From: Calocera cornea HHB12733
Taxonomy: Eukaryota > Basidiomycota > Dacrymycetes > Dacrymycetales > Dacrymycetaceae
Assembly (NCBI GenBank): GCA_001632435.1
Contig: KV423960.1
Span: 1-60,200 of the forward strand
Length of the DNA: 60,200 nucleotides
Direction: 5' to 3'
Numbering within the stretch: the stretch's first letter is position 1; each line of letters begins with the position of its first letter. The position numbers were made by a program, and so were the translations under genes. The notes under the pieces are model-generated. The model saw only the letters and a list, made by a program, of their open reading frames with translations, made no database searches and was not told the DNA's origin. Of this stretch, positions 23,395 through 33,636 are shown one piece after another.

Positions 23395-25242
23395 GATGAC
23401 AGTATCAATGACCTCGAGGAGTTTTAATGAAATGAGATGTTGGCGTCGCACGACACGCGCCTAGCAGCACCAACCAGGGACGGACAATATTCGGGCGTCA
23501 ATGCGAATGGGAGCATTTCATCAATCACTGCCACCAAGTTGAGACATCTCTTTGTAGCGATGCGACGACGCCTTTGTACATCCTCAGCTGCCCCTTTGTA
23601 CAACGCCAGCATCCAATCTTGTCCCCAAGGAGCATACATGACTAATGTATGCAAGTTGACTATACTTTGTGTATGCACATCTGTTTGCCACCGGTTGGCA
23701 GGACGCGTCCGAGAGGCGTCGCTTTGGGCCCCTCGCTGTCATGGAATCCACGCGAAGCTCCATTAAGTACGTATCCATACTTAGATGTAGACTGGCGTGC
23801 TTCTTGTGAGATCTTCGCTTCTTGCTCCGATACTCCCGCTCATGAATGTCTCGGAAGATCTCAAATTGACGGTCCGAACAAGTAAATCCCATGCATTGAA
23901 AAGTGCATACACGACCCTGTCCTCGCTCCCGAACAGAAAGGCCTAGAAGAACAAAAGAAACCGGCTCACGTGTCAACGCCGGTCACGCTATTAACGGCGC
24001 CCGCCCACCGGCGCTTTTCTGTTATCTGCGCCTCGTTTCCGATCCTTAGCGCGCTCGGGCCATCGTGACCGGGCCAGCGGGGGCTGAATGGTCTGCGCTT
24101 GCCGGGGGGTATTTAAGTCGCGTTCGGCAGGGTTGATTAGGGGCGCGCAACCTTGATACCCCCCATCACGTATACCCCCAGCGCACTCCGCGCTGGCTTG
24201 TACTGCTAGCCATCTTGCAACCGTCTACTATCCTCCGATACTTGTACGATTACTGAGCGACACTGTACAAACACTGCCCCACGACACTCTGTACTTCTAC
24301 ATCTCCATCCCCCCATTGGTCGATCTACGCAACGTCTCCTTTATTCACCCGCAGCGCAACATCAATCTTACTGGCATTTTGATACCCACATTAACGACAT
24401 GTAACAATAACCCGAACTTGTACTTCTACTGCACGGCATCTATCGCAATCTCGATCTCGTCTTGGCTATAACTTCTTGGATATCTCTTACTCTCTCGGTC
24501 GCTCCATTCAAGCACCCGAGAGTTTTGGATACTCCTAACCTTGGATACGATTCCACCTCCTATCTTACTCCCCATCTACTCATATTGGATATCGCACTTC
24601 TTGGGTAAGCCAAATTCGCTTCTGCTAAGGCGTACGCTGACAGGTGGATGCAGATAATCTACCATAACGTCATCTCCTGCCATCTTCCCCGATGCCCATA
24701 TAAGGCACTCTTGGATCCAAGCATATGGTTCGCTCGTCTCTGAAGCCTACAGTCTGTCCTGCTGATTTGCATCCAGCTCAGTAATCTACCTATCTTTTTT
24801 ACACCCATTTGCCCACCGCGCCGCATCGACTCGATGTGCCCCCCATCATCAGCTCGGAGTCCTAATCCCTCCATTTCCAGGGGTGATCGGACACTTTCTA
24901 CGCGACTCACTCAATCCCCTATGTGACTCCTGTTCCATGTGCCCTTTCTAGGGCTATATGCATTACCATAGCCCTAACCATATGTATCGCTATGGCGGAT
25001 CGTGTCAATCTAAGTATGTTTGGCATATGTTGGGGACTGCTCAGGAGTGCTGGCTCAAGCCGCTCAGGATTGCTCGAGTTGAGGATGCATATGTTATGAG
25101 AGTGGAAATGTCTGATGTCTATGCGGTACAATGCCTGATCGGAGTGATTGTGCTGGTATGCAGAATGCGTGCAGGATAACTAGATGCAAAGGTATGCTCT
25201 TACGGGCCGGGGGTGGCTGCTGTTGGCTTTGATGCTCCACCA
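23395..25242. other. Long gene-free stretch with a promoter-like site and pyrimidine-rich leader
   Basis: About 1.8 kb without a recognisable protein gene on either strand. At 24111-24118 there is TATTTAAG, followed by about 480 bp that is rich in C and T and almost free of ATG: I find one ATG immediately followed by TAA near 24399 and the next ATG at about 24651. A possible intron (GTAAGC at about 24605 to an AG before 24655) lies in this stretch. It could be the long leader of an unseen short-protein gene or a non-coding RNA. Confidence 0.4.
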
Positions 25243-27415
25243 CTACGCAGGTACGGCGCTCGTCTGCCTGCTGAGGCTCTCCAGCTTGACGGCCTTCTCG
25301 GGGCTTTTCTCCTTCCCCGTCCCGGCGCCCTTCTTCATCGCCTTCTCGAGCTCCATGCGCTTGGCCGCCTCGACGTAGCTTGGCCGGGAGTACGGGCGGT
25401 ATTCGAAGTGCCGCTTGATGTAGAAGCACATGTATGCGCGGGAGTCGAGGCATGCTCGGAGCGTCGAGCGGGTCACCCTATCCCCCAGTCAGTAACACAG
25501 CGGTGCAGAAGATCCTGCGATCCTTACTTGTCGTCATCATAACGGAACCACTCTCCGTCTACTCGGGCAAAGTTCGTATAGTGCCCAGTGTCTATCTTCC
25601 CCTCGTGATTCACCACCGCAAATAGATCGTAGTCGTACAAAATATCAGGACCGAATTCTTCAGGACTTGAGCCGGGTCAGCCAACAATCATGTTTTGGAT
25701 CATAAAGCTCACTCTATCGTAGCTTCTTCCTTGCCGAGTGCTGCTGATGTGTATGGTGCCATGTTAATGACTGATGGAAAACGAATGGGTGTATCAATCT
25801 TGGTTGCAGTCGATGAATGCTCAAATCGCTACGGTCATTGTCAGATCAAGCCCTGGGCATATACGGGGTATGTTACGCACCTTGAAATGGAATGCTAGAA
25901 CAGGAGGGAGTTTGCGGAAACTGAGACGCTTCGTCGCGCCATTCGTCATCTTTCCACACTCGCTGCAGTTGTACTCATGTGGCAGCTTTTCATGGCGAGT
26001 ATATCTGTTTGGATGTCAGTATCAATGCGCTGGTCCCGTACACGCTACGGACCTCCGCAAACAAGCGCCCAAGGTGTTCTCGTCCACAGCGCCCAAGGGC
26101 GGCTTGCTCTTCGACCCCGCAACCCCCTTCAGGTCCAAGCTGATATCCAGCATCGGATCGACCGTGGTAGTGACGTTGCTACATTCTCCGCAAACAACTT
26201 CGCTCTGCAGCTGTCCCGCGAATGTTGAATGTATGACGCAGTTACATGAAACATTTGTGGACCCTCGCGAGCTCGCGTGTATCTGGTGCAGAGCGGCCAG
26301 ATAGAACTCGTGCGCGTCCTGCTGAGCATAACCAGCTAGCTCTGTGGTCGTAAGCCACATCGAGTGCATGAGTGACGCTGGGCCATAGGGTGCAATGGTA
26401 TCGGAAGAATAGAACTGATATCTCAGTTAGAACCAGTTGGCCATGGAAGCGCAACGAGCACTCACCTCAGAATACAGTTTGTCCATCTCACAGCAAATGC
26501 ACGTCTTGGTGTTCTTGCACAGACGGGTCGGATGTTTGTCACTCAGGAAATAATTTCGAAGGACCGGGTTGTGCATGAAGGTTTGTACGATGACGCTGAG
26601 GTAGCATGAGGCTCCAAGGTTCAGCAGGCCGCGACGCCCTGCGGCAAGTCAGCACATGATAGAGTATGCGAGAAGAACAAGGAACGCACCGCGTCCGGCA
26701 ACACTCCTGAACCCAGACAGCTGCTCCTCGTGTCCATCCTCGTTCCATGGCCTGAAATGTTGTCGCTCGATCCGATTGTCCTGGGCAGCTGAGGGGGAAT
26801 GAGAGGTGTGTCAGAGCTCTCAAGACACTACGCACTTTGAAACGGGGTGTGCTTCTCCTCCACTGCCAGCAACGTCTGCTCAAAGCGCTCATCCATGTCT
26901 TTGCTGTATATGAAGTCGTTACATGACTTGCAGAAAATCATGCCAGATTTAGCATCGACCGCTGAAGCTTGGTAAGCCGGAAATGTTTGTGGCAAGCGAC
27001 TGGGCTTGGACGCACCAAATGAATGCCCCGTTTTGTCCAAATGAGCCTTCATGTGCCCATCATCCCATCCCGCAACAAAGGAACACTGCAGACAGAGCAT
27101 CGGACGATGCAGCGGGCCTGCGCACATTCCGCAGGTAGGTGCGGGTAGCTAAGGGAGACCAGGTCAGCCGCGTGAGCGTGGACAAGCATGCCATAATAGA
27201 CATACCTTCCGCTTCTTCCTGGGCGGCGGCCCATCCATCCCTGCAAAGTGCGACCCCAAGAGCGCCGCAGTCCGCTGCTTCTCCGCAAACCGATCGCGAG
27301 CCTCGTCGGACACAGATGCGGCGGCGAAGTGCTCACATCCTGAGCCGGGAGCGAGCTCCGTCTTGGTCGGGTAGTGCCCTCCAACGCCATTCGTGGTTAC
27401 GGTCCCGTCTGCCAT
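25243..27415 (-). CDS. UBP8: Ubiquitin hydrolase of the SAGA module (Ubp8/USP22-like)
   Basis: Predicted cysteine protease that removes ubiquitin from histone H2B as part of the SAGA deubiquitinase module. Exons on the minus strand give, in order: a short N-terminus (MADGTVTTNG); a ZnF-UBP finger with CGMCAGPLHRPMLCLQC and GHMKAHLDKTGHSFG; the linker MIFCKSCNDFIYSKDMDERFE; the Cys box GRRGLLNLGASCYLSVIVQTF; and TTELAGYAQQDAHEFYLAALH. A C-x-x-C zinc ribbon then begins FAGQLQSEVVCGECSNVTTT. The His box is EGKIDTGHYTNFARVDGEWF, with the catalytic HY and the following WFRYDD. Active-site Cys and His are both present. The usual NLGNTC reads NLGASC, a mild departure next to the nucleophile. An upstream in-frame ATG exists at 27439. 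The gene is divergent from the HIT gene at 27682, with under 300 bp between them. Confidence 0.88.
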
Positions 27416-27681
27416 GCTGGCGGCTCTGCAGACGTCCACGAGTGTCTGCCGGTTCGTCTAAATAGTTGAGAGATGGGAGATTGAGACGCTCCTGTTGAGC
27501 GTCTGACCCTTGAAATGTGAAAGGAGACGGTCGCGGGGGAATCGCGTGAGCTCAGGGACTCTGAAGTGTCCGCGACAGAGGCATTCATCATCGCCGCGGT
27601 AGACTTCTGACGCCCGCACCACGCGCGCTTCGCGTGGAAGATCGGGCGTATATCCACACCTCCACCACCTTTCCACCGTTG
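27416..27681. promoter_or_regulatory. Shared divergent promoter region UBP8 / HIT gene
   Basis: About 266 bp separate the two divergent start codons (27415 on minus, 27682 on plus), so the two genes probably share one nucleosome-free promoter. I see no clear TATA box. Confidence 0.45.
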
Positions 27682-28434
27682 ATGTCCTTCCTCAGGCGTT
27701 GGTTTCCCTCTTGGTTTCCTTCAGCGGACAGAGACGAGGAGGCTGCGCTAGCTGGGCAAATAAATCTCCCTCCAGCCTATGTCAAAGGCTGCATCTTTTG
27801 CGATGTTCGTAAAGAGAAAGGGTTCAATATTGTCCACGAGGTCAGTCCATATCGCGATGCATGAATTTGAGAGCTGCATAACCTACACAATGATAGAATG
27901 ACGATCTAATCGTCTTCAAAGATCGCGCGCCGGCAGCTTCTGAACACCTCCTGGTCATACCCCGACATCATTTGGGTGCATTTCAGTCATACTGTCATCC
28001 CCAGATCTCGGTCTCTAACGTGTTGCAGCAAGTGTCAAAGCTCTGCGAAAGCAAGATATCTTCCTAGGTATTCAATACTGCTGTAATTCTTATGACCAGG
28101 CTGACCGGTTGTCAAATAGTGCGGAACTTAGAGGCAGCCGGCGCTGAAGCCCTCACAAGTCTTGGCTTTGCACCATCAGATCAAAGGTGCGCAAGATGTT
28201 CGAGAGATCGTTCTGAGTTCACTCTGGTTCAGATTCGGCTTCCACATCCCGCCGTTCAACTCCATCAGCCATCTGCACCTGCACGCTTTCGGACTTCCCT
28301 ACCGCAGCAGGCTAAATTGGCAGTTCCCGGTCGCCGTCAAAACGGGCGGGAAGGGCCTGAGCTGGTTTGTCGAGGTCGGGCAGGTGTATGATATTCTCGG
28401 CAAGGACAGGGAGGTCACCGTGTTGCCATGCTAG
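27682..28434 (+). CDS. HIT-family protein, HINT3-like
   Basis: Predicted histidine-triad nucleotide hydrolase, likely acting on AMP-lysine or similar phosphoramidates. Five exons join in phase. They give MSFLRRWFPSWFPSADRDEE, then GCIFCDVRKEKGFNIVHE, NDDLIVFKDRAPAASEHLLV and IPRHHLASVKALRKQDIFL. Next come VRNLEAAGAEALTSLGFAPSDQR and finally FGFHIPPFNSISHLHLHAFG. The H-x-H-x-H catalytic triad reads HLHLH and is complete. The pattern FGFHIPPFNSISHLHLH, and a later WFV segment, resemble the HINT3 subgroup more than HINT1 or FHIT. The C-x-x-C pair at the front (CIFC) is also typical of HINT proteins. The short W/R-rich N-terminus could be a targeting segment but is not decisive. Stop at 28432-28434. 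Confidence 0.85.
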
Positions 28435-29295
28435 ACGAACATGCGATACTCAACAGTGGTGAGTTTGGACGAATATAAAACGGCCACGCCTCAGACTGCA
28501 TATGACGTGCACAGATGGGTGGAGGAATACACTACGACATGAACTAGTGTTGCGAGCACCGGTACCCCGCGTGATGACATTACGGGCATGTGCAACAACG
28601 CGAGAGTGCGAATAGGCCTAATAGTCCTGCAGTACTAGTAAGAGTGCGGGGTACCATCAGCTCGGGGAAAGGTACAAGATAAAGACGGAGGAGAAGTTCA
28701 GCTGTCGTCGTTTGTTTTCCCGTGTCACGTCGTGGGACCCTGTTCCTGAAGAAGCGTTCCATAGGAGCGGATTCAAACATTAAAGAGCGGGGCTCGGCTT
28801 GGTCTTCGGGGCTCTTCGTACGAGTCTTTCGTCATCTGCAATGCGTACCGCGATGGATATTGCGCTGATCGCGGTCATGACTAGCGTATACGGCAGTACC
28901 ACATTATACAGACGCGTAGAAGTTGGTTGGCGACCGCGGGACGTGTTACGTGAAGGTGGCTTGCGCGCCCTGGCGCGCACGAGTCGTGACGGTCGCGAGC
29001 GCGGTCTGGGCGGAAGCATTCGCTTCCTTGGCTTGGCGCCCACGGGAGGTCTGGGCTGTGGGTCGACCTCCGCGTGGGCGCGCTGAATGCACCTCGTTTT
29101 CACCCCTTCCGTGCCGCCCGTCCTCTTTCCTCATCGGCCATCCCTTCCTCGCTGCTGTTTCTCTCCCAAGCAGCGTACTCTCCGACCGCATTACAGCCGT
29201 TCTTCTGCTGTAATTGTCTATAGGCTATCCTTGCCTACTCCTCTCCTTTGCTCTCGCAACCTGTCACGGTCTTTTCTTGTCCGAATTCTGCAATC
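28435..29295. other. Intergenic region; one weak minus-strand ORF
   Basis: Mostly non-coding in appearance, holding the 3' end of the HIT gene and the promoter of the expansin-like gene. A weak candidate is the minus-strand frame 29019-28780, listed separately. Confidence 0.4.
28780..29019 (-). CDS. Possible small single-helix protein (weak)
   Basis: A 79-residue frame starting at an ATG with an arginine-rich, presequence-like N-terminus (MLPPRPRSRPSRLVRARAR), then one hydrophobic helix, YNVVLPYTLVMTAISAISIAV, and a short charged tail. The layout is that of small mitochondrial inner-membrane proteins. No family is recognised and no intron supports it. It could as easily be chance in GC-rich DNA. 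Confidence 0.22.
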   Translation of the reverse strand: MLPPRPRSRPSRLVRARARKPPSRNTSRGRQPTSTRLYNVVLPYTLVMTAISAISIAVRIADDERLVRRAPKTKPSPAL

Positions 29296-30137
29296 ATGCT
29301 CTCTGCTCTCTTGCTCCTTGCTCCTCTCGCGCTCGCCGCCGGTCACGACAACCTCATCCGGAAACATCAGCACAAAGCTCGTGTCGCGTCTGAAGGGACT
29401 GACCTCACGAAGAGGGACAGCTTCAATGGCCGTGCTACCTTCTTCGATGTCGGGTACGCATGCATGGATCATGGGCGCGTATCAGAGTACTGACGCGTTA
29501 TCACAGTCTGGGCGCTTGCGGACAGTGGAACGTTGCTAGCGACTACATCGTTGCCCTCAACACTCCCCAATACGGCTCCGGCTCCCCTGGTCCCCAGTGT
29601 TTCAAGATGATCACCATCACGTACAACGGCATCAGCACTACCGCGCAGATCATGGACGAGTGCCCGTCGTGCAACTATGGAGACCTCGACATGTCGCGAG
29701 GCCTGTTCGACCACTTTGCATCGGAGGACCTCGGCGAGTTCCAGATGACCTGGTGGTACAACGACGACGCGCCCTCGCAGCCCACAACCACCACGGAGGA
29801 CCAGCCTACTTCGACCTGGACACCGCCTACTTCCTCCTCCTCCCAGTGGGTACCTCCTACCTCCACAACGGCCACCAGCACATCCACGAGCACGTCGACC
29901 TCCTCGACTTCTACCTCAACGTCTACTCACAGCTCGTCATCGTCATCCTCGAGCTCCAGCGGGAGCACTTCGGGCACCGACTCTGTGTCGCTCAACGGCA
30001 CTCCGACGACACTCAACGTCAACCCCTCCCAAACCGGATCGTCCGGTACCACCGTCAACATCAACAACGAGGATGGCCTCAACCAGCTCGTTGTTGCTCT
30101 GGGCAACATCATCGCCAAAGCACCGACGTCGAGCTAA
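29296..30137 (+). CDS. Secreted expansin-like (DPBB/RlpA-like) protein
   Basis: Predicted secreted wall-acting or plant-cell-wall-loosening protein of 262 residues. Two exons, 29296-29453 and 29507-30137, are joined by a 53-bp intron. The start MLSALLLLAPLALAAG is a signal peptide. A possible KR processing site follows (LTKR). The double-psi beta-barrel domain covers roughly residues 35-130: FNGRATFFDVGLGACGQWN, then YIVALNTPQYGS, GPQCFKMITITYNG, TAQIMDECPSCNYGDLDMS and GLFDHFA-x-EDLGEFQMTW. The conserved cysteines and the catalytic-like D in MDECP are present. The rest is a long Ser/Thr/Pro-rich, presumably O-glycosylated tail ending in DGLNQLVVALGNIIAKAP. No carbohydrate-binding C-terminal expansin domain is present, so it belongs to the single-domain expansin-like proteins. 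No GPI signal is seen. Confidence 0.85.
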
Positions 30138-30707
30138 GCTCGGCGTCGCTGTATATATCCGCACTTGCATCACTCTCCTTGGCCTCGCATTGCATCTCTA
30201 CCCTATCAAACACACAACCAGAATCTTTTTTCATCACCCGTCTTCCGGCCCTTTTGATTGCAACAACTCGCGCTACCTTTACTTCACTTCTGTCAATATT
30301 ACCTCCGGAAGACGACTTCTTACTTCAGCTGCGACGGAATGGATGGAGGGTCGAACAGTGCGGGGCGCTACGATATCAGCTCATTCCTCCTATTTGGATG
30401 TCTTACTGCGGATGTAGCGCAGGCTTTTTGTACATGTTCTCTCAAGAGAAAATGTAGATCTTTTCACAGCGTCTCGCTTTGCGACGGGACCATAATCCCT
30501 GGGCATGGCGAAATGAGTTGTCCAGGCCGTCCTCCCAGCTCCGTGCCTGAGAGTCACGCTTCCGCCATGACCACAAGTATATCTCCATTATGTTCTCTCC
30601 AAACTACCATTCTTTTGACCAAAAAAGCGACTATCTACGCCCTTTTGGGGTGAACAACATCAGGGCGGAAGCAAAAATATCGGGTATGGCAAAACAAATG
30701 CTAAGTC
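30138..30707. other. Intergenic region downstream of the expansin-like gene
   Basis: No gene is recognised. It holds the 3' end of the expansin-like gene and the 3' flank (Pol III terminators) of the tRNA gene. Confidence 0.5.
30691..30694 (-). terminator. Pol III terminator of tRNA-His
   Basis: On the minus strand a TTTT run lies 14 bp beyond the 3' end of the tRNA; a further T5 run is at about 30672-30676. Runs of four or more T end Pol III transcription. Confidence 0.6.
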
Positions 30708-30778
30708 TGTTCCCAGCGTGAATCGAACACGCGCCTTCTCGGCCACAACGAGATGCCCCACCGCTAGGCCATGGAAAC
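30708..30778 (-). tRNA. tRNA-His, anticodon GTG, no intron
   Basis: The minus strand folds as a full cloverleaf. The acceptor stem is GTTTCCA with TGGGAAC (one G-T pair) and discriminator A. A D-arm follows. The anticodon stem TCTCG/CGAGA has the seven-base loop TTGTGGC, giving anticodon GTG after U33. The T-arm is GCGTG/CACGC with loop TTCGATT. The internal A box (TGGCCTAGCGG) and B box (GTTCGATTC) are good. The base before the acceptor stem is C, so the G at position -1 required by histidyl-tRNA synthetase must be added after transcription, as Thg1 does in eukaryotes. It lies between two protein genes and is transcribed away from the urate oxidase gene. Confidence 0.95.
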
Positions 30779-31258
30779 GACAGATAACACTTCCTCATGT
30801 TCTGGCACTATGTACCCGTCACTTTTGCACCCGCATCCGCCATCCACTTCGTCATCACTCCGCTTTCCGCCTGTTTTGGGAACGCATCCCGTCCGCCTTG
30901 TGACGCCGCCGTGATATCCCTCTCCCTCCCTATTCGTTCGATCCTCAAAACCCCTGGCCCTTTGGTTTATCTAGCGCAAAGGGTAGCTCCTTGCGTCAAC
31001 GCGCGTCAGGGTCCCGGACGCCACTACCACCATGCTACTCCACGGCGATAGTGATAAGGAGGTCGGGGGCGGCCGGTGACGGCGGAGACGAGACAGCGAG
31101 GCACGCCGCTAGCAGCTGGCGACCTATAAGCGCCTAATAAATTCTCTCCCATGGCCCCGCCTGCCTCTTCCTTCTTCCCACCCATCGTCATCACCCTGCT
31201 TCTACACGCTTTTCCGTGAGAATCAATCGTATTGCATCGTCCGCATTGGGCAAACAGC
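30779..31258. other. Upstream region of tRNA-His and urate oxidase genes
   Basis: No gene. A TATA box for urate oxidase lies at 31125-31130. The remainder shows no recognisable feature. Confidence 0.5.
31125..31130 (+). promoter_or_regulatory. TATA box of the urate oxidase gene
   Basis: TATAAG lies 134 bp upstream of the ATG at 31259, followed by a pyrimidine-rich leader of the type seen in well-expressed fungal genes. Confidence 0.55.
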
Positions 31259-32635
31259 ATGGCTACTCTCACCGCTGCCCGTTACGGAAAGGACAAGGTC
31301 CGCATCTTCCGCGTTGTCCGCTCGCCCAAGGACGGCGAAGTGTGGAACGACGTCGTCGAGTACAACGTGAAGGCTCTGCTGGAGGGCGATATCGCCACGA
31401 GCTACACGCATGCAGACAACAGCGTCGTGGTGGCCACGGACTCTAGTGCGTACCCAGCTATACATGCTGTCCTCTCGGGAACCGCGGCTAACACTCGGGG
31501 ATAGTTAAGAACACTTGCAATGGTACGCATGGCGGTCACCTCGAGGCCTAGTCGAGATTGACGTTCCCCGGATATCCGCAGTCTTCGCCAAGACGTCACC
31601 GCATGTGCTGCACCCCGAGCTGTTTGCGCTCGACATCGGCCTGCACTTTGTCAAGACGTACCCGCACATCCACAAGGCGTTCATCGACATTGAGCAGCTC
31701 AAGTGGTCGCGCATCGTGGTGTCCAAGAATGGCAATCCGCACAAGCACTCGTTCACGCGTGACGGCGAGGAGAAGCGACTCACTTCTGTGGAGGTGGGAT
31801 AGCGTTGTCGCAAACATGATGTCAGTCTTCTGATCAACTCTGTGTGTTTCGTTTCCCAGATCGATGCTACCAAGGGGAAGGATGCGGTGACAGCGAAGGT
31901 CACGTCGGGATTGTCTGGCCTGCTGGGTGCGCGTCACAACGAGATCGTCAACACGTGTTTGCTGATTATTGTTCTATTTCTGATCACTAGTGCTTAAGAG
32001 TAGCGGATCGGCGTTCGAGGGCTTTGTTCGGGATGAATGGACGACGCTCCCAGGTGCGCATCATTTATGAAATCCCATAGGTGGGAAGGGTGGATCGCTG
32101 AATTTGTCGCAGAGGTGAACGACCGCATCTTCTCTACGGAGGTCGACCTGTCCTACACCTTCGCGATGCCTGCAGGTCCTTTGACAGCCGAGGGCATCGC
32201 TGCGCTGCAGGATAGGGTCAAATTCGACAAAACAGCCGAAAGCGCAAAGCAGATCACGCTTGACGTGTTTGCGACGGACGAATCAGCATCTGTGCAGGTG
32301 AGCGGGAATTCCTCTGGCAGGCCGTCGAGTCGGCGTATCCTTATATATCCGACAGGCGACCATGTTCAAGATGTCCAGCGAGATCATCAGCGCGAACCCG
32401 ACGGTCGAGACGGTGTCGTACAAGTTGCCGAACAAGCATTACATTCCCGTAGATCTGGGCTTCAAGGGATTGGCCAATCTGAAGCCGGCGGATGCAGAGG
32501 TGTTCGCCCCGGTGGCCGCGCCGAGGTATGTCGTGCTTATCACGCGTTTCTATGGCAGCTTATTGATTGTGCCTCCCCCCTCTTCCCGCATCCTCCAGCG
32601 GTCTGATCACGGCGACCGTGAGCCGCACGCACTGA
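31259..32635 (+). CDS. UOX: Urate oxidase (uricase)
   Basis: Cofactor-free enzyme that oxidises urate to 5-hydroxyisourate in purine breakdown. Eight exons (31259-31445, 31505-31522, 31582-31793, 31860-31926, 31991-32053, 32113-32297, 32356-32525, 32599-32635) join in phase to 312 residues. Exon 2 is only 18 bp. Catalytic and signature parts are visible: ARYGKDKVRIFRVVR with the active-site lysine, VVATDSIKNTCN with the threonine, SGSAFEGFVRDEWTTLP, DRIFSTEVDLSYTF, and NKHYIPVDL with the active-site histidine. The protein ends SGLITATVSRTH. Relatives usually continue for a few residues to a C-terminal SKL-type peroxisome signal, which is missing here. The last exon is short, so alternative 3' splicing could change this. 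The family call is firm. Confidence 0.93.
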
Positions 32636-33636
32636 ACCGGCGGGAAGACACGCGCTGGGGTCAGGGTCGAGGAGTAACCCCAGGAAAAGGGTCTCAGGGA
32701 TTGAATCGTGGCCCGCATGCAAAGGGCAAGGTTCAAGGATGGGCTTCAGACGGACGGGCGGGAAAGCGGAAGTGGATTGGCGAGAGAGATCAAACGAACG
32801 TGAAATGTCAAAATAGAAGCAATAGGAATAACGTCCGGTATCAGGGTGCGACTTGGTTCTGTGTGTGAGGGGATATGATGATGATGCGAGTCTCTGCATG
32901 CTTCGAATTGGTCCGCCGTGTGTCGGCAGAAGGCGGGAAGACAGGATAGACGTCAATGATCGACACAAATGGATTAGGGTTGTCTGACTGGCTGCCTTTG
33001 CTGGAATCTGCTCGGTGCAATACAATGCAGCGGCTCGCTCGTTCAATCAACAGAGCTCGTGCTCATGAGGTGCGGCCATGACGCAGCGGGAGCATCTGCG
33101 CGAGACGCGTAGGAGGCGCAGCGAACACGCTGTGGCAGGGGACCAGCACAGCCCGCGGGTCCATTCAGAATCCGCCACTGGCGTCTTCCAAATGCATCCG
33201 TGTGGGTGTGGATGTCAAGGGAAAGGAAGACGCGCGAAAGCGCTACGTCATACCCCTGCTCGTCAGTGCGCTCATCCGCCCGTGCGAGCCAGTGACGGGC
33301 ACGGTGACCGTATCCCCCGTCCTTCGTTTGGGGGAGGGCATCATGACACGCTCACACGCTGCCCATCTATCGTGCTCTCCCCCTCCTCCTCCCATCCACC
33401 ACCGTGACCCATTCCCACCGACCCACAGCGCTATCCCGCCCGCATCTCACCGGCCCTCCGTCCCCTTCCCTCCGTGCACCCAACCACCACCACCACCTCG
33501 ACCGCACGCGCGCACGCATACACGCAGTCACACAGCATCCTACGCACCGCTTTAACTGACTAATAACTGATAACCGGCACCTCCTCTCCCTCTCTCCCCT
33601 AATCGACCACAGTCCCTCCAGACAATCAGTTAGACA
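32636..33636. other. Intergenic region, GC- and pyrimidine-rich towards the right
   Basis: No convincing gene. The part 33340-33620 is very rich in C and T (runs of CCA, CAC and TCTCCC) and is the likely promoter and leader of the zinc-finger gene. Confidence 0.5.

Noticed and set aside
29597..30457. A 286-codon plus-strand frame overlapping the expansin-like gene
   Set aside because: It is a plus-one shadow of exon 2 of the secreted protein, whose signal peptide and DPBB motifs fix the true frame.
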